Shown here piece by piece: positions 11,736 to 23,321 of a stretch of DNA of 64,000 nucleotides. Location of the stretch: contig CP136064.1 in assembly GCA_032622095.1 (NCBI GenBank), positions 139,829,954 through 139,893,953 on the forward strand. Reading direction: 5' to 3'. Both the position numbers and the translations under genes were made by a program. The first letter of the stretch is position 1; each line of letters begins with the position of its first letter. Under the pieces are notes generated by a model that worked only from the letters and a program-made list of their open reading frames with translations, was not told the origin of the DNA and made no database searches. Origin of the DNA: Siphonodentalium dalli (taxonomy: Eukaryota; Mollusca; Scaphopoda; Gadilida; Siphonodentaliidae).

Positions 11736-12113
11736 ACCAGATTTGGTGATCGTCGTTGGGTGTCCCTCCGATGACTCCGAATTTACGTCTCTTGTTGTTA
11801 GGCTGGACCGTCCCAAATGACTCGGAAGGGCCCAATTTGGTACACCCATGTCGGAGATCAGGTGGTCACCTTCCGAAATGTGACGGAGATTGGCAGGGGT
11901 CAGTATGGGTGCCGAGATGTACGTTGCCCGCTCTGCGATTCTCACAGTGTAATCCTCTGAGTATGGGAGTATACTCTCACCTGGCAACCAAAGCCTGCCG
12001 CTGGTAGCATTGCCGACTGACTTGGGTTGTTCATCTGACAATTGGGCGTTCTGACTGTCCCCCAGTGGCCTGAGGTCATCATCGCTCAACAATAACAGTT
12101 CGTCGTCATTCAT
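11736..12113 (-). CDS. N-terminal part of the extra (third) ORF of the large LTR element
   Basis: The frame starts with an ATG at 12111-12113 and begins MNDDELLLLSDDDLRPLGD, a strongly acidic and leucine-rich start. It continues through a moderately hydrophilic region (RLWLPGESILPYSEDYTVRI) into the 23-residue repeats. The ATG is immediately preceded by a pyrimidine-rich tract ending in CAG, as if the ORF were expressed from a spliced subgenomic RNA. I recognise no domain. It lies about 60 bases after the integrase/PHD stop codon. Together with the downstream segments it would form a protein of roughly 1,000-1,100 residues ending in TatD. Confidence 0.65.
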
Positions 12114-12140
12114 CTGAAACAAAAAATAAGCTATAAAATA
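12114..12140 (-). promoter_or_regulatory. Candidate 3' splice site directly upstream of the extra ORF
   Basis: On the minus strand the sequence is CTTATTTTTTGTTTCAG followed at once by ATG. This is a strong acceptor consensus (pyrimidine tract plus CAG). env-type ORFs placed after pol are commonly expressed by splicing a 5' leader to such a site; that is the analogy used here. Confidence 0.5.
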
Positions 12141-12173
12141 GTCCCCGGGGTTGTATTGATCAGTCGTGTAATA

Positions 12174-12640
12174 ATGCTAACACTTACCGCAACGATATTG
12201 GTCCATGTCCTCCCCTTCCTCGGGGGTTATATTTATACACTTACCATGGTACCACTCATTGCGGAAATCAGACTGTATCATGTATTGCCCCCCATAGGCC
12301 TTACGACAGATACAGAACACCCCTGTTGGTTTGAATACGGACACTACACCTGAATCCTTGAACCGTTCCAAGCATTCCTGCAACCATGGTGGCAAGATTT
12401 TGTCATGGCATGACTTCAGGCGATCATGATTCACCACTTGGATTGTGTTTCTGAAATAAACCTTGAAAAGGTACGGGATATAGACTTCGCCTATGACCCC
12501 GGACCTTTCCAGAATGGGGATAACTTACGACACTTGCCTTTCTTTGTCGCATTGTCAAGGAGATAAACGGGGCACCCAGTTTATATGAGTTTTTCAACAC
12601 TGTGATGTCATAATCTTTTTTCATTCGCTTTGTTTCCGGG
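12174..12640 (-). pseudogene. Integrase C-terminal (GPY/F-like) module fused to a PHD finger
   Basis: Two overlapping frames (12624-12424 and 12437-12174) together read as a gypsy integrase C-terminal module: NSYKLG, then a KGP-type strand region, then VVNHDRLKSC. Without a stop this runs into a PHD finger: FCICRKAYGGQYMIQ, WYHGKCINI, EDMDQYRCGKC, then TAG. PHD fingers bind histone H3 tails, so at the integrase C-terminus it could guide integration, as chromodomains do in chromoviruses (inference). The C-x-C, the H-x2-C and the final C-x2-C are present. The two middle cysteines expected after MIQ are Ser and Arg, so zinc binding in this copy is probably broken. Confidence 0.75.
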
Positions 12641-14372
12641 CCCGCTTCATTTCTTGTTCAAGGTCTTTCAGGTATTGACTCGAATCACTTTTGGGCTGAG
12701 TTTCTTTCGTAAAGTTAAACACCAAGTCTATTGGGTGATTGGCTTCCCGTCCCAACATAAGTTTATTTGGGGTTTGGCCCGTCAGTCTGTGCACTGATGA
12801 TCGTAGCGCTCCCGAAATTGGGGAAGGAATTTGTCCCAGTTTCGTTGATTTTTGTCAACGAAACATCGGACCGCATTCATGAGGGTCTCGTTTTGGCGTT
12901 TCACCTGCCCATTTGCCGAAGGTCGATAAGGGTCGTCCGGGTCTTGTGGATCTGGAGTAACTCGCAGATCGCGCGAAAAAGCTTACTTTCGAAGCAGGGC
13001 CCTTGGTCCGTCAAAATTTGTAAGGGACAACCGAAACGTGTGAAGAACTCATTGACCGCCGCACATGCCATCGTTTCGGCGGTCTGATCCGGAAGGGGAA
13101 TACACTCCACCCACTTAGTGAACTGATCCGTGATAACCAGAATGTATTTGTTACCCTGTTCACTCAGTGGTAAGGGTCCCAGGAAATCCAGGTGCACTCT
13201 TTCCAGTGGATTGCCGGATGGAAGGTTTGCATTTCCCATTTGGCGCGCCTCGCTGGTTTCTTCCCTTGATTGCATTGGGGCAGGCCCCAACGAAGGATTC
13301 AATGTCCTGAGTAGTTTCGTACCAGTAGAAATACTTTTTGACTCTGGCCTTGGTACAAACCACACCATGATGACCAGAAGCGGGTATATCATGGGCCATA
13401 GCTAAGATTTCGGACGCAAATTGGCTGGGAATGACCAAAACCTGCTCCCCATTCCGGTTTATCTTGTACAGTAATTCATCTACTATCAGGAATCTCTGGC
13501 GATTAATCCAAATATATTTTGTGGCCCTACTAGAAATTAATAATTCACCCTCCGTTGGTTCTTTATCGGATTCTATCCACGAGATGACTGGGGATAGGTC
13601 CGGATCCTTACGTTGTTGTTCCCCCAATTCAACTAGGGTGCATATACCGGCCAAGCTCAGGTCAGGATCTGAACTGATAACCTGTCTTACCTGTACCCTT
13701 GGGTCAGGTAGATGGTGGTAATACAAGTCCAATTTTGAGTGCATCCACCCAGTCTCTGGGCAGATGCATCCCCTGCATGGCTCGCAATCTGACCAGTCAC
13801 CTCCTGGATCCCATGGCAACCCTTGGAATCTGTCTGAACCGCAATCTTCCCTCGAGTATTTAGTGGGGGTTACTAGGGAGACAGAGGGAGTCCCTTGGTC
13901 ATCATCAGTTACAAATTTCCTTAACCCCTGGGCTAGGGGCACTATATTGTCCACTTCCTCTTCGAATCTAGCCCAGTTTCGCTGACAATATTGGCAGCCC
14001 TTACATGGCAATTTGTAAAGGTCACAACCCGCGGTATACTGCCGGCATTTGACCTTCGTGGGGATGCGGAACAGGGCGTCAGCATTTACATGCTTATTTC
14101 CTGGTCGATGCTCAACCATCAGGTCATATTGGCTGAGCTCTTCCAACCATCTAGCTATTTGCCCCTGGGGGGTTCTTGAAACTCATCAACCATTTGAGGC
14201 TGCTATGAACCGTCCGTAAAAGGAAGGGTTTGCCCAAAAGGTAGTGACGGAATTGCCGGGTGAACCTTATGACCGCCAGGAGCTCTTTCCGAGTGGTACA
14301 ATAACGACTTTGTTCGGGGGTTAGGATAAAACTACCATAGGCAATCACTCGTTCTTCACCCCCTACGATCTG
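12628..14372 (-). pseudogene. Ty3/gypsy-type RNase H C-terminus, tether and integrase, decayed
   Basis: The first part (14372-14151) is the end of RNase H (VIAYGSFILTPEQSRYCTTR, then RTVHSSLKWL). The usual Asp before HSSL is Val. The tether region follows (HRPGNKHVNADAL) with a C-rich segment. The integrase zinc-binding part (ASGHHGVVCTKARV) lacks its last expected Cys. The core has LDFLGPLP (first Asp) and ILTDQGP (second Asp), but the catalytic Glu position reads NGQVKRQN, so Glu has become Lys. The region continues through TGQTPNKLMLGREA to the C-terminal module. Frame changes are visible near 14150, 13285, 12930 and 12820. At 14373 the pol sequence is cut by a LINE tail. Confidence 0.88.
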
Positions 14373-14373
14373 C

Positions 14374-14405
14374 AGGATAGGATAGGATAGGATAGGATAG
14401 GATAT
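14374..14405 (-). repeat. (GGATA)n microsatellite, LINE 3' tail
   Basis: Six consecutive GGATA units on the plus strand, the (TATCC)n tail of the LINE on the minus strand. It is the junction between LINE and gypsy pol. Confidence 0.9.
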
Positions 14406-15000
14406 TTTATTTCAATATACACATTAATACATGATACATTTGACAAATATTACATTGTATATTCGATGGGGTGGCATAGTCAGGCTAGACTGTCTTACTG
14501 CCGCCCCCTTAAAGATGAAAAGATGTTACGATAGGCGGTCAGGGTTCATTTTACAATGCACGGCTAAATAATTATGTATCTCACAATGGTTGCATTTAAC
14601 TGGATTATATGCATGGAGGATATACGTCTAGATAAATCGATTATTGGTTACTCGATGGTTTGTCTCTTTCTTGTCAGTGAGATGTTCCTTGAAAGTCGAG
14701 TAGGAATGTGTTGAGTGAGGTTGTGGATTGCGATATAGCGGAAGTCACTTATTGACGAGCTACCACACAGTCGGGACATCTTTGATTGTTGCATTTAATT
14801 GTTGCAGCATATTTTTTAATGCAATCGGCATGTAAACGCCGTTTGAATGTGTGCCTGGATTGGTATGATGTAAATTCGTTATCTAAGTTGTTCCAGATGG
14901 TTGGATAAGAATGTTCTTGTTTTTTTTTTAAATAGTGGGTGCTTTTGTCGGGTGTCTGGTCCGGTTTTGCGTTTCGTAAACATGTCGGTGAATGATTCTA
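14406..15000 (-). other. LINE ORF2 tail and 3' untranslated region
   Basis: The first bases still read as the ORF2 C-terminus in shifted frames (ESFTDMFTKRKT). The rest, down to the (CCTAT)n tail, has no reading frame and ends with a canonical AATAAA signal on the minus strand. Confidence 0.7.
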
Positions 15001-17858
15001 TTAAGCGCATATGATACCAATCATGCATGAAAACAGCCGCTTGTACTTTGTGGATGTCGTAGATTTTGAGTATATTTTTTCTTTTTTAAAAAGAGGTTCT
15101 GTGTGGCTTCTATATTTATTATTACATAAAACTCGTATCGCGCGTTTTTGAAGCATGAAATTTTTTTTGACCGCTGGGACGTGTCCCCAAATTTGAACAC
15201 CGTAGACGAGATGGCTTTGTATTAGAGCATAATATAATGTTTTAAGTGCGCTACCAGGAAAGAAGTGTTTAACTTTATTGATGTGGTATATGGCATTCAC
15301 CATTTTAGAACAAACTGAGGACACATGTTTTTTAAAGGTCAGGTTTTCATCTATATGGATTCCTAAGAATTTTGTGGAGGATTCATGCTCAAGATTTCCT
15401 ATCTTATTTAGTTCCGTATTATTTAAGTAAACCTTTATGAAGTTCCATTTGTTATCATTGTTCTCTGGATGTATTAGCATATAGTTGCTTTTTTTAGTAT
15501 TGATCACTAACTTATTGCTACAGCACCAATCAAATATGTCGCGTAACTCATTATTCACATAACTTTCTACAAGGATGCCATTTTTCCCACCAGTTACTAG
15601 AGTCGTATCGTCCGCGTATGACAAGATATCCATGGTTGTCGAGTTGGACATATCGTTAACGTAAATTAAAAAAATTATCGGTCCCAGTATTTAACCCTGG
15701 GGCACTCCACACGTCACTTCCGTTAATTTAGATTTGGTACCATTGAGTTCAACATATTGCCTTCTATTTTGCAGATAGCTCCGAAACCATGAGTATGCTG
15801 TGCCCCGTATGTCATAGTGATCTAGTTTATGAAGTAAAATATCGTGATTTATCGTATCAAATGCTTTTGAGAGGTCGAGGAATAGAGCTAAAGTGGATTC
15901 TCTTGTCATGATGTCATTATTTGAGACAACTTGATCGAGGAGGTGTAATACAGGGTGGAAGGTTGAATGATTAGGACGGAAGCCGTATTGGTGTTTATAG
16001 AGTATGTTTTGTTCATTTAAGAAGTCTAGTAATCGTGTATGCATTATTTTTTCAAGAAGTTTCGAGATAGCTGGAAGAATGCTGATAGGTCTGTAGTTGG
16101 AAATTTCATGAGTGGTATTATTTTTTGGGATCGGGACTACTTTAGAAATTTTCATTTTGTTAGGGACTATTCCATGCTCTAAGGACAAGTTAAAAATATG
16201 CAATAATGCGGGGGCTATCTCCTCAATTGTTTCCTTGATAAGTTTAGTTGATATACCATTGAAGTCCCTTGATACTTTTCCAGTCATAGAGAAACATGTG
16301 AGTATGATCTCCTGTATAGAGGTCGGAATTAATTTGAAATTGATGTCGTCTGGTTTGCGGTTATGAAGAAAATCTGTAAAATGTGAGTCATTTTCATGTT
16401 CATTAAGTTGGCTGGTTTCCCGCCCAATTTTTGAGAAAAAGTCATTGAACCTTTCCGATATCAGTTTGGAATTTTCAAGTTCTATTCCGTTTTCAGTAAA
16501 AGTCTTTGTGTTAATATTTGTGTTTCCATTTATCTTCAATGCACCCTTGAGTATTTCCCATGTTATCTTTAAGTTATTTTTATTTACTTCAAGAATATTT
16601 GTATAGTATATATAGTTACTCCTTCTGATTAGTTTATTGTATAAGGTACGATAACTCAAATATTTATTTACGTTCGTTTCCGTGGGTTTATTCAATTTGC
16701 GTAAATATAGCTGGTTCTTAACAATACTTGACTTAATCAATCCAGATGTCATCCAAGGTTCGCGTTTTATGAATTTTTTGGGTATATTTCGACTTTTGAT
16801 GGGGAAAGCTAGTTCATATGCATTCATATAGATATCTAAGAAGATGCTTGGTCGACATTTCTACAAGATGTGACGGAGTCAAAGGTACAAGATTTTAAAA
16901 GATTTTTGAATCTAATTATGTTATTAGGACTAAAACTTCTTTGATTAGTGATAGTTTCATTATTATTGGGGCTGTTTTGTCTCTTTTGGTTAGATTCTGA
17001 ATAAAATATGCCGAAGTGATCGGATACATCGCATGTGATTATGCCAGATTTACATTCGCCTTGTAGATTATTGGTATATATATTATCGATAAGAGTTGCT
17101 GAATGATCAGTCATTCGAGTTATCCTTGGCACGAATCCTCTTGTGAAAATGTTATTTATGAAATCATTCGTTTTTGTATGAGAGTTGAAATTGAGGAGGT
17201 CAATATTAAAGTCTCCTGATATATATGATTTGTGGTTATTAATTTGTTCTAGAATATCGTCGAATTTTTTCAAAAATTGATCAATGTTGGCCTTTGGTGC
17301 GGTATTTGGTCTATAAACGCAGCCGATTATCCGAGAGTCATTTTTTCCTGGGTTAATTTCCACGAATATTGTTTCTATTACGTGTGGAATAAATTCACTA
17401 AGGTCGGGTCGATTTTTATAGTGGATTGATTCTTTTATGTAAAGGCACACACCACCTCTGCATTCATCGTCGTCAGCTCTACACTTGAATTCCATAGGGT
17501 GATATCCCGGTATTTGAAAGTTTGATGCTTGACGTATTTTGAATGTTTCCGTTAAAGCTATAACGTCGAATGAATTATTATTCGACTTTAAGTCGCACAG
17601 GAGATTACACAATGAATCTAAATTCGCGTTAATACTTCGACAGTTGAGGCTGAATATTGAAAATTTAGATTTTTTATTTGGTTGATCAATAGCTTGTGAT
17701 GGTGAAATGTATGCACATTCATTGCAGGTATTAATAGCAGAATTAATCAATTCGTCATTTTCCTGTTCCGCTTCGTTCCATTTCATTGTAAAGTTATATT
17801 CATCAGAATCCCGAACCTCACTCAGATTTACGTTATGTGTAGCCATGGATACGACCAA
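15001..17858 (-). pseudogene. LINE ORF2: AP endonuclease plus reverse transcriptase, with stops
   Basis: The N-terminal endonuclease shows FSLNCRSINAN (about 17650), IALTET, SGDFNIDLL (about 17280) and VSDHFGIF (about 17010). The reverse transcriptase shows NYRPISILPAISKLLEKI, QYGFRPNHST (about 15980), FLDLSKAFDTINHDIL (about 15875), CGVPQG and SYADDTTLV (about 15610). The downstream region has IQSHLVYGVQIWGH, typical of CR1/L2/Jockey-type LINEs. One frame change lies near 16840 and one in-frame TAA at 15691-15693, between PQG and ILGP; the flanking frame is otherwise continuous. A further frame change near 15000 cuts the C-terminus. The protein would nick target DNA and prime cDNA synthesis. 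This copy is dead but recent enough that motifs are intact. Confidence 0.9.
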
Positions 17859-17904
17859 TAATGGAATGAATGAAATATATAACCTCCACTTCAGAATGAA
17901 TTAA

Positions 17905-18889
17905 AGATGCAAGCATGAATATGTTTAGTCCGTGCACTGTTACTAGAGCTAACCGTAATATGAAGTACATATTATTATTTTAATGATGTGTTGTATTTGG
18001 CGGGTATATATGTTTCAAGTAAGTCCTCGAATACGATTCAAGTTCAACGTGTTATTTTCTTATGAAGTTATGTGAGTATTGCCAAAAAGGGCACATTTGT
18101 GACATGACGTGCAATCTATCTTGATTCGCAACGATGACTTACGGCATGATAGAAATGCATAACTCCATAAAACATAGGCCTTTGTGGCTAAATGCATGAG
18201 GGTAGGCTAAGCCAATATATTGAAAATACATAAAACAAGAACGCATTATTAATAAAACACGAAAATACATACATGAGTGTATGTACATGTATAATACACC
18301 GACTTCTGATTGTCTTTGAAATAGTCTAATTTGTCTTCAAAAGAAGTCTAAATTCATTAATTAATTCGTTTTAATGGAGTGCTCTTAATTGTGCTCAGAA
18401 TGTTTCGGACCTGACTGTACCACAACATGACATAATTATTTCAATAACAATAAACGTCACAGCCTCACAGGTCAGATTGACGACCTCGCACTCGTGAATT
18501 CGCTGTGTTTTCTCGTGAGTCGTGTGGAAGGAAGACATCAAATTTGAGTTAATTTCTATTCTCGTTTGTTATGAAAGTTATTCTGAGTTTACATTCATTC
18601 ATTCATTCGGATTGAGGAAACGTGAAGCACTTGTTGTTCAACTTGAAGACAGTTCATTATGCCTTCAATGTTATACGGATGGATTCGACTGAAACACGTG
18701 GTAGTTATAATATGCATCCATCGCAGGCGATTAACCCATTGACCTAGTATTGAGTAGACTGTCAAACACCATTAGCAGAAGACGTACCCGGATTCAGTCA
18801 TGCCCATTAGGAACAAATGCAATGTACAATATGTAGGCTACCATAATGTGAAGTAAGTATTAATAATTAATATATATACCGCTATAGCC
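17905..18889. other. Non-coding stretch upstream of LINE ORF2
   Basis: No protein similarity visible. It contains a short ATTC run near 18596-18610. It may hold the LINE 5' part or unrelated inserted DNA. Confidence 0.4.
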
Positions 18890-21260
18890 AATTACAAGTT
18901 GTGTATGTTTATACAGTAATGCCCAAAGCCATTGACCACCCAACCACAGCAGAACTATGTGTAACCGTTCAGGACCACAGTCGGAAACATAGCCCGCTGC
19001 CGTTCATCGGAAAGCTCTCGGTGACAGCTTTCTGACGAACGGCAACAAGCCACACCTCCCACCAAATCCGCCGTGGTCAAGTGGCCAATTACCCTGGACA
19101 TCACTGTACACCTGTGTACATGCACATGAATGCATATCTTCTGTTTTTATCCTTTTGACATATTATAATACCTTATTTGTGGTTATTTATATAGTATATA
19201 CAAAAATACAATAAGTAATGTGGAAAGATAATATTACTGACTGATATCATGATTCCAGTAAATACAAAGAGGTACACAGTACATGTACAGCAATTTCCAA
19301 AGCAATCGACCACCCAACCACAGCAGAACTATGGGCAACTCCTCAGTCGGAAACATGGCCCGCCGCCATTCATCGGAAAGCTCTCGGCGATGAATGGCAA
19401 CAAGCCATACCCCCGACCAAATCCCGAAAAACCACCCACAACTCCGCCGCGGCTAAGTGGTCAATCACTTTGGGGATCACTGTACCTGCATGTGTAGGCC
19501 TATATGTATTTAGTAAGGGGTAGGTGGCACATGCCATTTATGAAACATTTGTCTATATTAAAGCAGGGTTCAAAGTCTGGCATAATGCTTTGAGTGTGAT
19601 TCCAATACAGTAACACATGTCATACATAACATTTTATGACACATCATGGGATGTGTACATGTATGTGCTGATTAATCTGCATATCTAAGGGTATTTAAGC
19701 CATCATGAGACATTTTGGTGATACAAATAATTTGTATATTCATTAGTTATAGTACGTATATGTCAATTCATTCATACATTCACAGTGAAGTGGCACATAT
19801 TATGGGTAATTTTTTCTATATTATAGAGCACCATCCAGTTTAAGTATGGTTTTCATAGTGTGTTGTGTAATAGTCGAGTAAAACAAAAGATTTTGTGACC
19901 CACCATGGAATTTGTATTCATGTATATGAAGGTTCACTTGTACTACATGCATGTAGATATAAGGTAATATGGCAGTATATGCCATTCATCACGATTCATG
20001 AGTGTATGATGGTAGGCTAATATGGAAAATTCTAGATATCTAGTGCACATATAAACAAAGAACATATATATAAATTATAGCGGAGTGATGAATATCATAG
20101 TTATGTATAAGTTTAGAGTACTCAGATAAAGGATCATCTTTTTCAAAAGTAATCGAATAATTTCATATTAAGAGAGGCAGCAACAACAACAAAAAATAAA
20201 TAAATAAATAAATAAATAAATAAAAAATAAATAATAGAGCACTATGTTACCGACTGGGTCCTGATGGTGGGGGTAGTAGAGGTATTAACAAAACAAAACA
20301 AAAAACAAAACTAAGTAAAATAATAATAATTATTAGCCGTGCGCATAGTGTTATCGACCTGACTTTACCAGATCAACCATTGCAATAGACCTCGCAGCCA
20401 CAGCAGAACCACGAGCGACCCATCAGGACCCGTGTCGCAAACATGGCCCACCGCCATTCATCGGGGAGCTCTCAGCGAGAGCTTTCAGTTGAATGGCAAC
20501 AAGCCATACCCCCAACCAAGTCCCGAGAAGCCACCCACAACTCTGACGTGGCTATGGAGTCGATTAATTAGGGCATTACTGTATATGATGATTCATTCGA
20601 GTATCCAGGATTAAAGCGACGCATAGCATTCATAAAACTCTTTTCCATTCATGCGCTTAATCTTAAATGTCCGGAATGGTTCTCTGTGTATGATTCTAAC
20701 ATCAAATACATGTACATGTATATTTTTTCCATTTAGCATCTAGCACGAGCAACCCCTCATGACCCAGTCGGAAACATGGCCCGCCACCATCCACCGGGAA
20801 GCTCTCGATGAGAGCTTTCAGATGAATGGCAACAAGCCATACCCACGACCAAAACCTGAGAAGCCACCCACAACTCTGCTATGGCTAAGGAGTCGATTAA
20901 TTAAGGCATTACTGTATATGATGATTCATTCGAGTATACTGGATTAAAGCAACGCATGGCATAAAACTTTTGTATATTTATGCGCAGAAACTGAAATGTC
21001 TTGAATGCTTCTCTGTGTATGATTCTAGCATTAAATACATGTATATTTTTTCCATTTAGCATCTAGCACGAGCAACCCCTCAGAACCCAGTCGGAAACAT
21101 GGCCATCCACCATCCATCGGGAAGCTCTCGGCGAGAGCTTTCAGATGAATGGCAACAAGCCATACCCCCAACCAAATCCCGAGAAGCCACCCACAACTCT
21201 GCTGTGGCTAAGGAGTCGATTAATTAGGGAATTACTGTATATGATGATTCATTCGAGTAT
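18890..21260 (+). repeat. Satellite-like array, ~320-365-bp units with a hairpin core
   Basis: Five copies share a core of CAGTCGGAAACATGGCCCGC, CATTCATCGG, then the palindromic AGCTCTCGGCGAGAGCT (or a decayed form), GGCAACAAGCCATACCC and CCACCCACAACTCTGC. Hairpins lie near 19014, 19379, 20466, 20800 and 21122. The last three units are regularly spaced (334 and 322 bases). Short ORFs in the array are repeats of one frame, not genes. Confidence 0.85.
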
Positions 21261-22650
21261 CTAGGATTAAAGTGACGCATGCCATTCATAATACTTTTTT
21301 CTGTTTATGCGCAAAATCTTAAATGGTTCTCTGTGTATGCATTAAATACATGTATATATTTTCCATCTAGCATTAAAGCGACGCATGCCATTCATATAAC
21401 GTTTTTCAATTTTAACACAGAAATCTTGGATATCTGGAATGGTATGTGTTATGCCTCCATAAATAAAACGAAGCGTCTGGCTTGATGCAATTTGTAAGAT
21501 TCCAATAGTACATATATATGTGTTGATTCGTTAAAGCGACGCATTCGATTCATGGAACTTTTTTATATTTTATCATAAGATCTCAAATGTCTGGCATGAT
21601 GATCTGTCTATGATTCCAGTAATAAATACAATTTGTTATTTCATCATTCCTTCATACAGCTAGGTAACTTAAAGTGGCACATGACGTTCCTAAGGCAATT
21701 GCATACAATAACATGCCGCATTAAGAAACTACTTGCATTGTGCGCTTTGTATGATATCAATAATATATATGCGTTGATTCATTCGTGCATCAATGATTGA
21801 AGTGCCACATTTCATTCATTAAACTTTTTTTATTTTTCCCCTATTTTTAACGCAAAATATTATACATCAGGCATGTCGCTATGTTTATAATTCCTGTAGT
21901 AAATACAATTTCTTTATCGTCATTCCTTCTTACTGCTAGGTAACTTAAAGCGGTGCATGCCATTCATGATGCAATTTTATATAGTAGCGCACTGTCTCAA
22001 GAAGCTTCTGGAAGTTCTGGCATGATTCGCCTCGTAATGCTCGTATGATCCGATAATACATATGTGTTGATTCAATCTTGTATCAAAAATTGAAGTGACA
22101 CATTCCATTCGTGAATTTTTTTATATTTTAACGTATATGATATGCATTATTTTAAGGGAAAATATGATATTTGAGGGGCGTGACATACTGGTAGCATGTG
22201 AAAGGACTTAAGGGACATAGAGGGACAGGTCAAGCAATATTTAAGGGCATATGGTATTTAAAGGAACTCACACAATCATAGTCCATGTATTATACCAATT
22301 TAAAGGGTCATTGAACATACGTCATTACATGTTACTCGTGTATGATTCCAGTAATGAATACAATTTGATTTTTTATCATTCCTTCTTACTGCTAGGTAAC
22401 TTAAAGTGGTACACAGCATTCATGAGGCAATTTTATATAATAACGTGCCGTCTTAAGAAGCTTATGGCGTGTTTTGCTTTATATAATTCTGATAAAACAT
22501 ATGTTGTTAACTTAAAGTGGCACATGGCATTCATGAGGCAATTTTATATAATATTGTACCATCTTAAGAAGCTTATGGCGTGAGTCGCTTTATATAATTC
22601 TGATAATACATATGTATTGTTAGAGGGACATACAGTGTAGACGAACTGGC
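21261..22650 (+). repeat. Second diverged tandem-repeat block
   Basis: Units share AAAGTGGCACATGGCATTCAT, GGCAATTTTATATAATA and TTAAGAAGCTTATGG, for example near 21670, 21950, 22400 and 22510. The flanking text (TGATTCCAGTAATAAATACA) links it to the first block, so both may belong to one larger unit. Confidence 0.65.
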
Positions 22651-23321
22651 CGAACGTTATCTAAAGACTAAATTTAAGGAAAAAATAAGTTAATTGAATT
22701 GTAACATGCAAAAATAAATTGTTAAAGGGACATTGGCGAGCCAATTCAAGGATAAAATAAGTTAATTGAATGACGCGACATACAATTTGCATTTGTATCA
22801 TGCAAAAGTTGTTAAAGGGACATAGGTGAACTGGTTGAAAGTTATTTAAAGAATATGGTGATAAATTGACATATCAGAGTAATTAACATTGTACAGAGTT
22901 ATACATGTAGTTGTCGAGGCATATGATGATTAAAGGAAACCACATTATTGTAGCCCTTGTATTGTGTTAATGAGACATTGAGAGTACAGTTGTCTTAGGC
23001 ATCGAACATATATCAGAATTTAGTGACATATTATGAATGTTAAAGATTGATTATGTCAGATTTGCTTAATGATGTATTCACTTAAACTGATTCTAAGTGT
23101 TTTGAACAGGAAAGTCATGATGTGCAATGTTCAAGTGCTAAGTTTAACTGTTTGAGACAGAAAACCATGTTTTCTTTGGCTCATTGAAATATCACAATTT
23201 GTTTATTTGCAGGATTTTGTAGATACTACTGAATGTAGTATTAATTAGAAATTTAGTAGACTAGAATGACAATATCTAATATAATTGGAGTTGATATATG
23301 CGTATATTGAAATGTCGAAAT
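22651..23321. other. Non-coding stretch
   Basis: Contains the repeated phrase GTTAAAGGGACAT (near 22723, 22814) but no reading frame of interest. It lies directly downstream of LINE ORF1. Confidence 0.4.

Larger units (their letters stand above)
14374..17904 (-). mobile_element. LINE (CR1/L2-like) inserted in the gypsy RNase H region
   Basis: A non-LTR retrotransposon in the same orientation as the LTR element. Its 3' end is AATAAAATAT followed by (CCTAT)n on the minus strand (14374-14405), right against gypsy RNase H sequence. It contains ORF2 and a 3' untranslated region of about 600 bases. The 5' limit is uncertain; the ORF1 at 23322-24251 may be its displaced start. No target duplication was found. 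Confidence 0.8.

Noticed and set aside
10664-11820. Long plus-strand ORFs across the repeat array
   Set aside because: They read the antisense of the 69-bp coding repeats; the period is a multiple of three, so all frames tend to stay open.
12178-12187. Perfect 5' splice donor GGTAAGTGT at the end of the PHD finger
   Set aside because: Those bases encode the final Gly-Lys-Cys of the finger, and splicing to 12113 would remove a zinc ligand and give an immediate in-frame stop.
20190-20235. Possible retroposon poly(A) tail
   Set aside because: It is an (AAAT)n microsatellite inside the satellite-like region with no element upstream that it could terminate.
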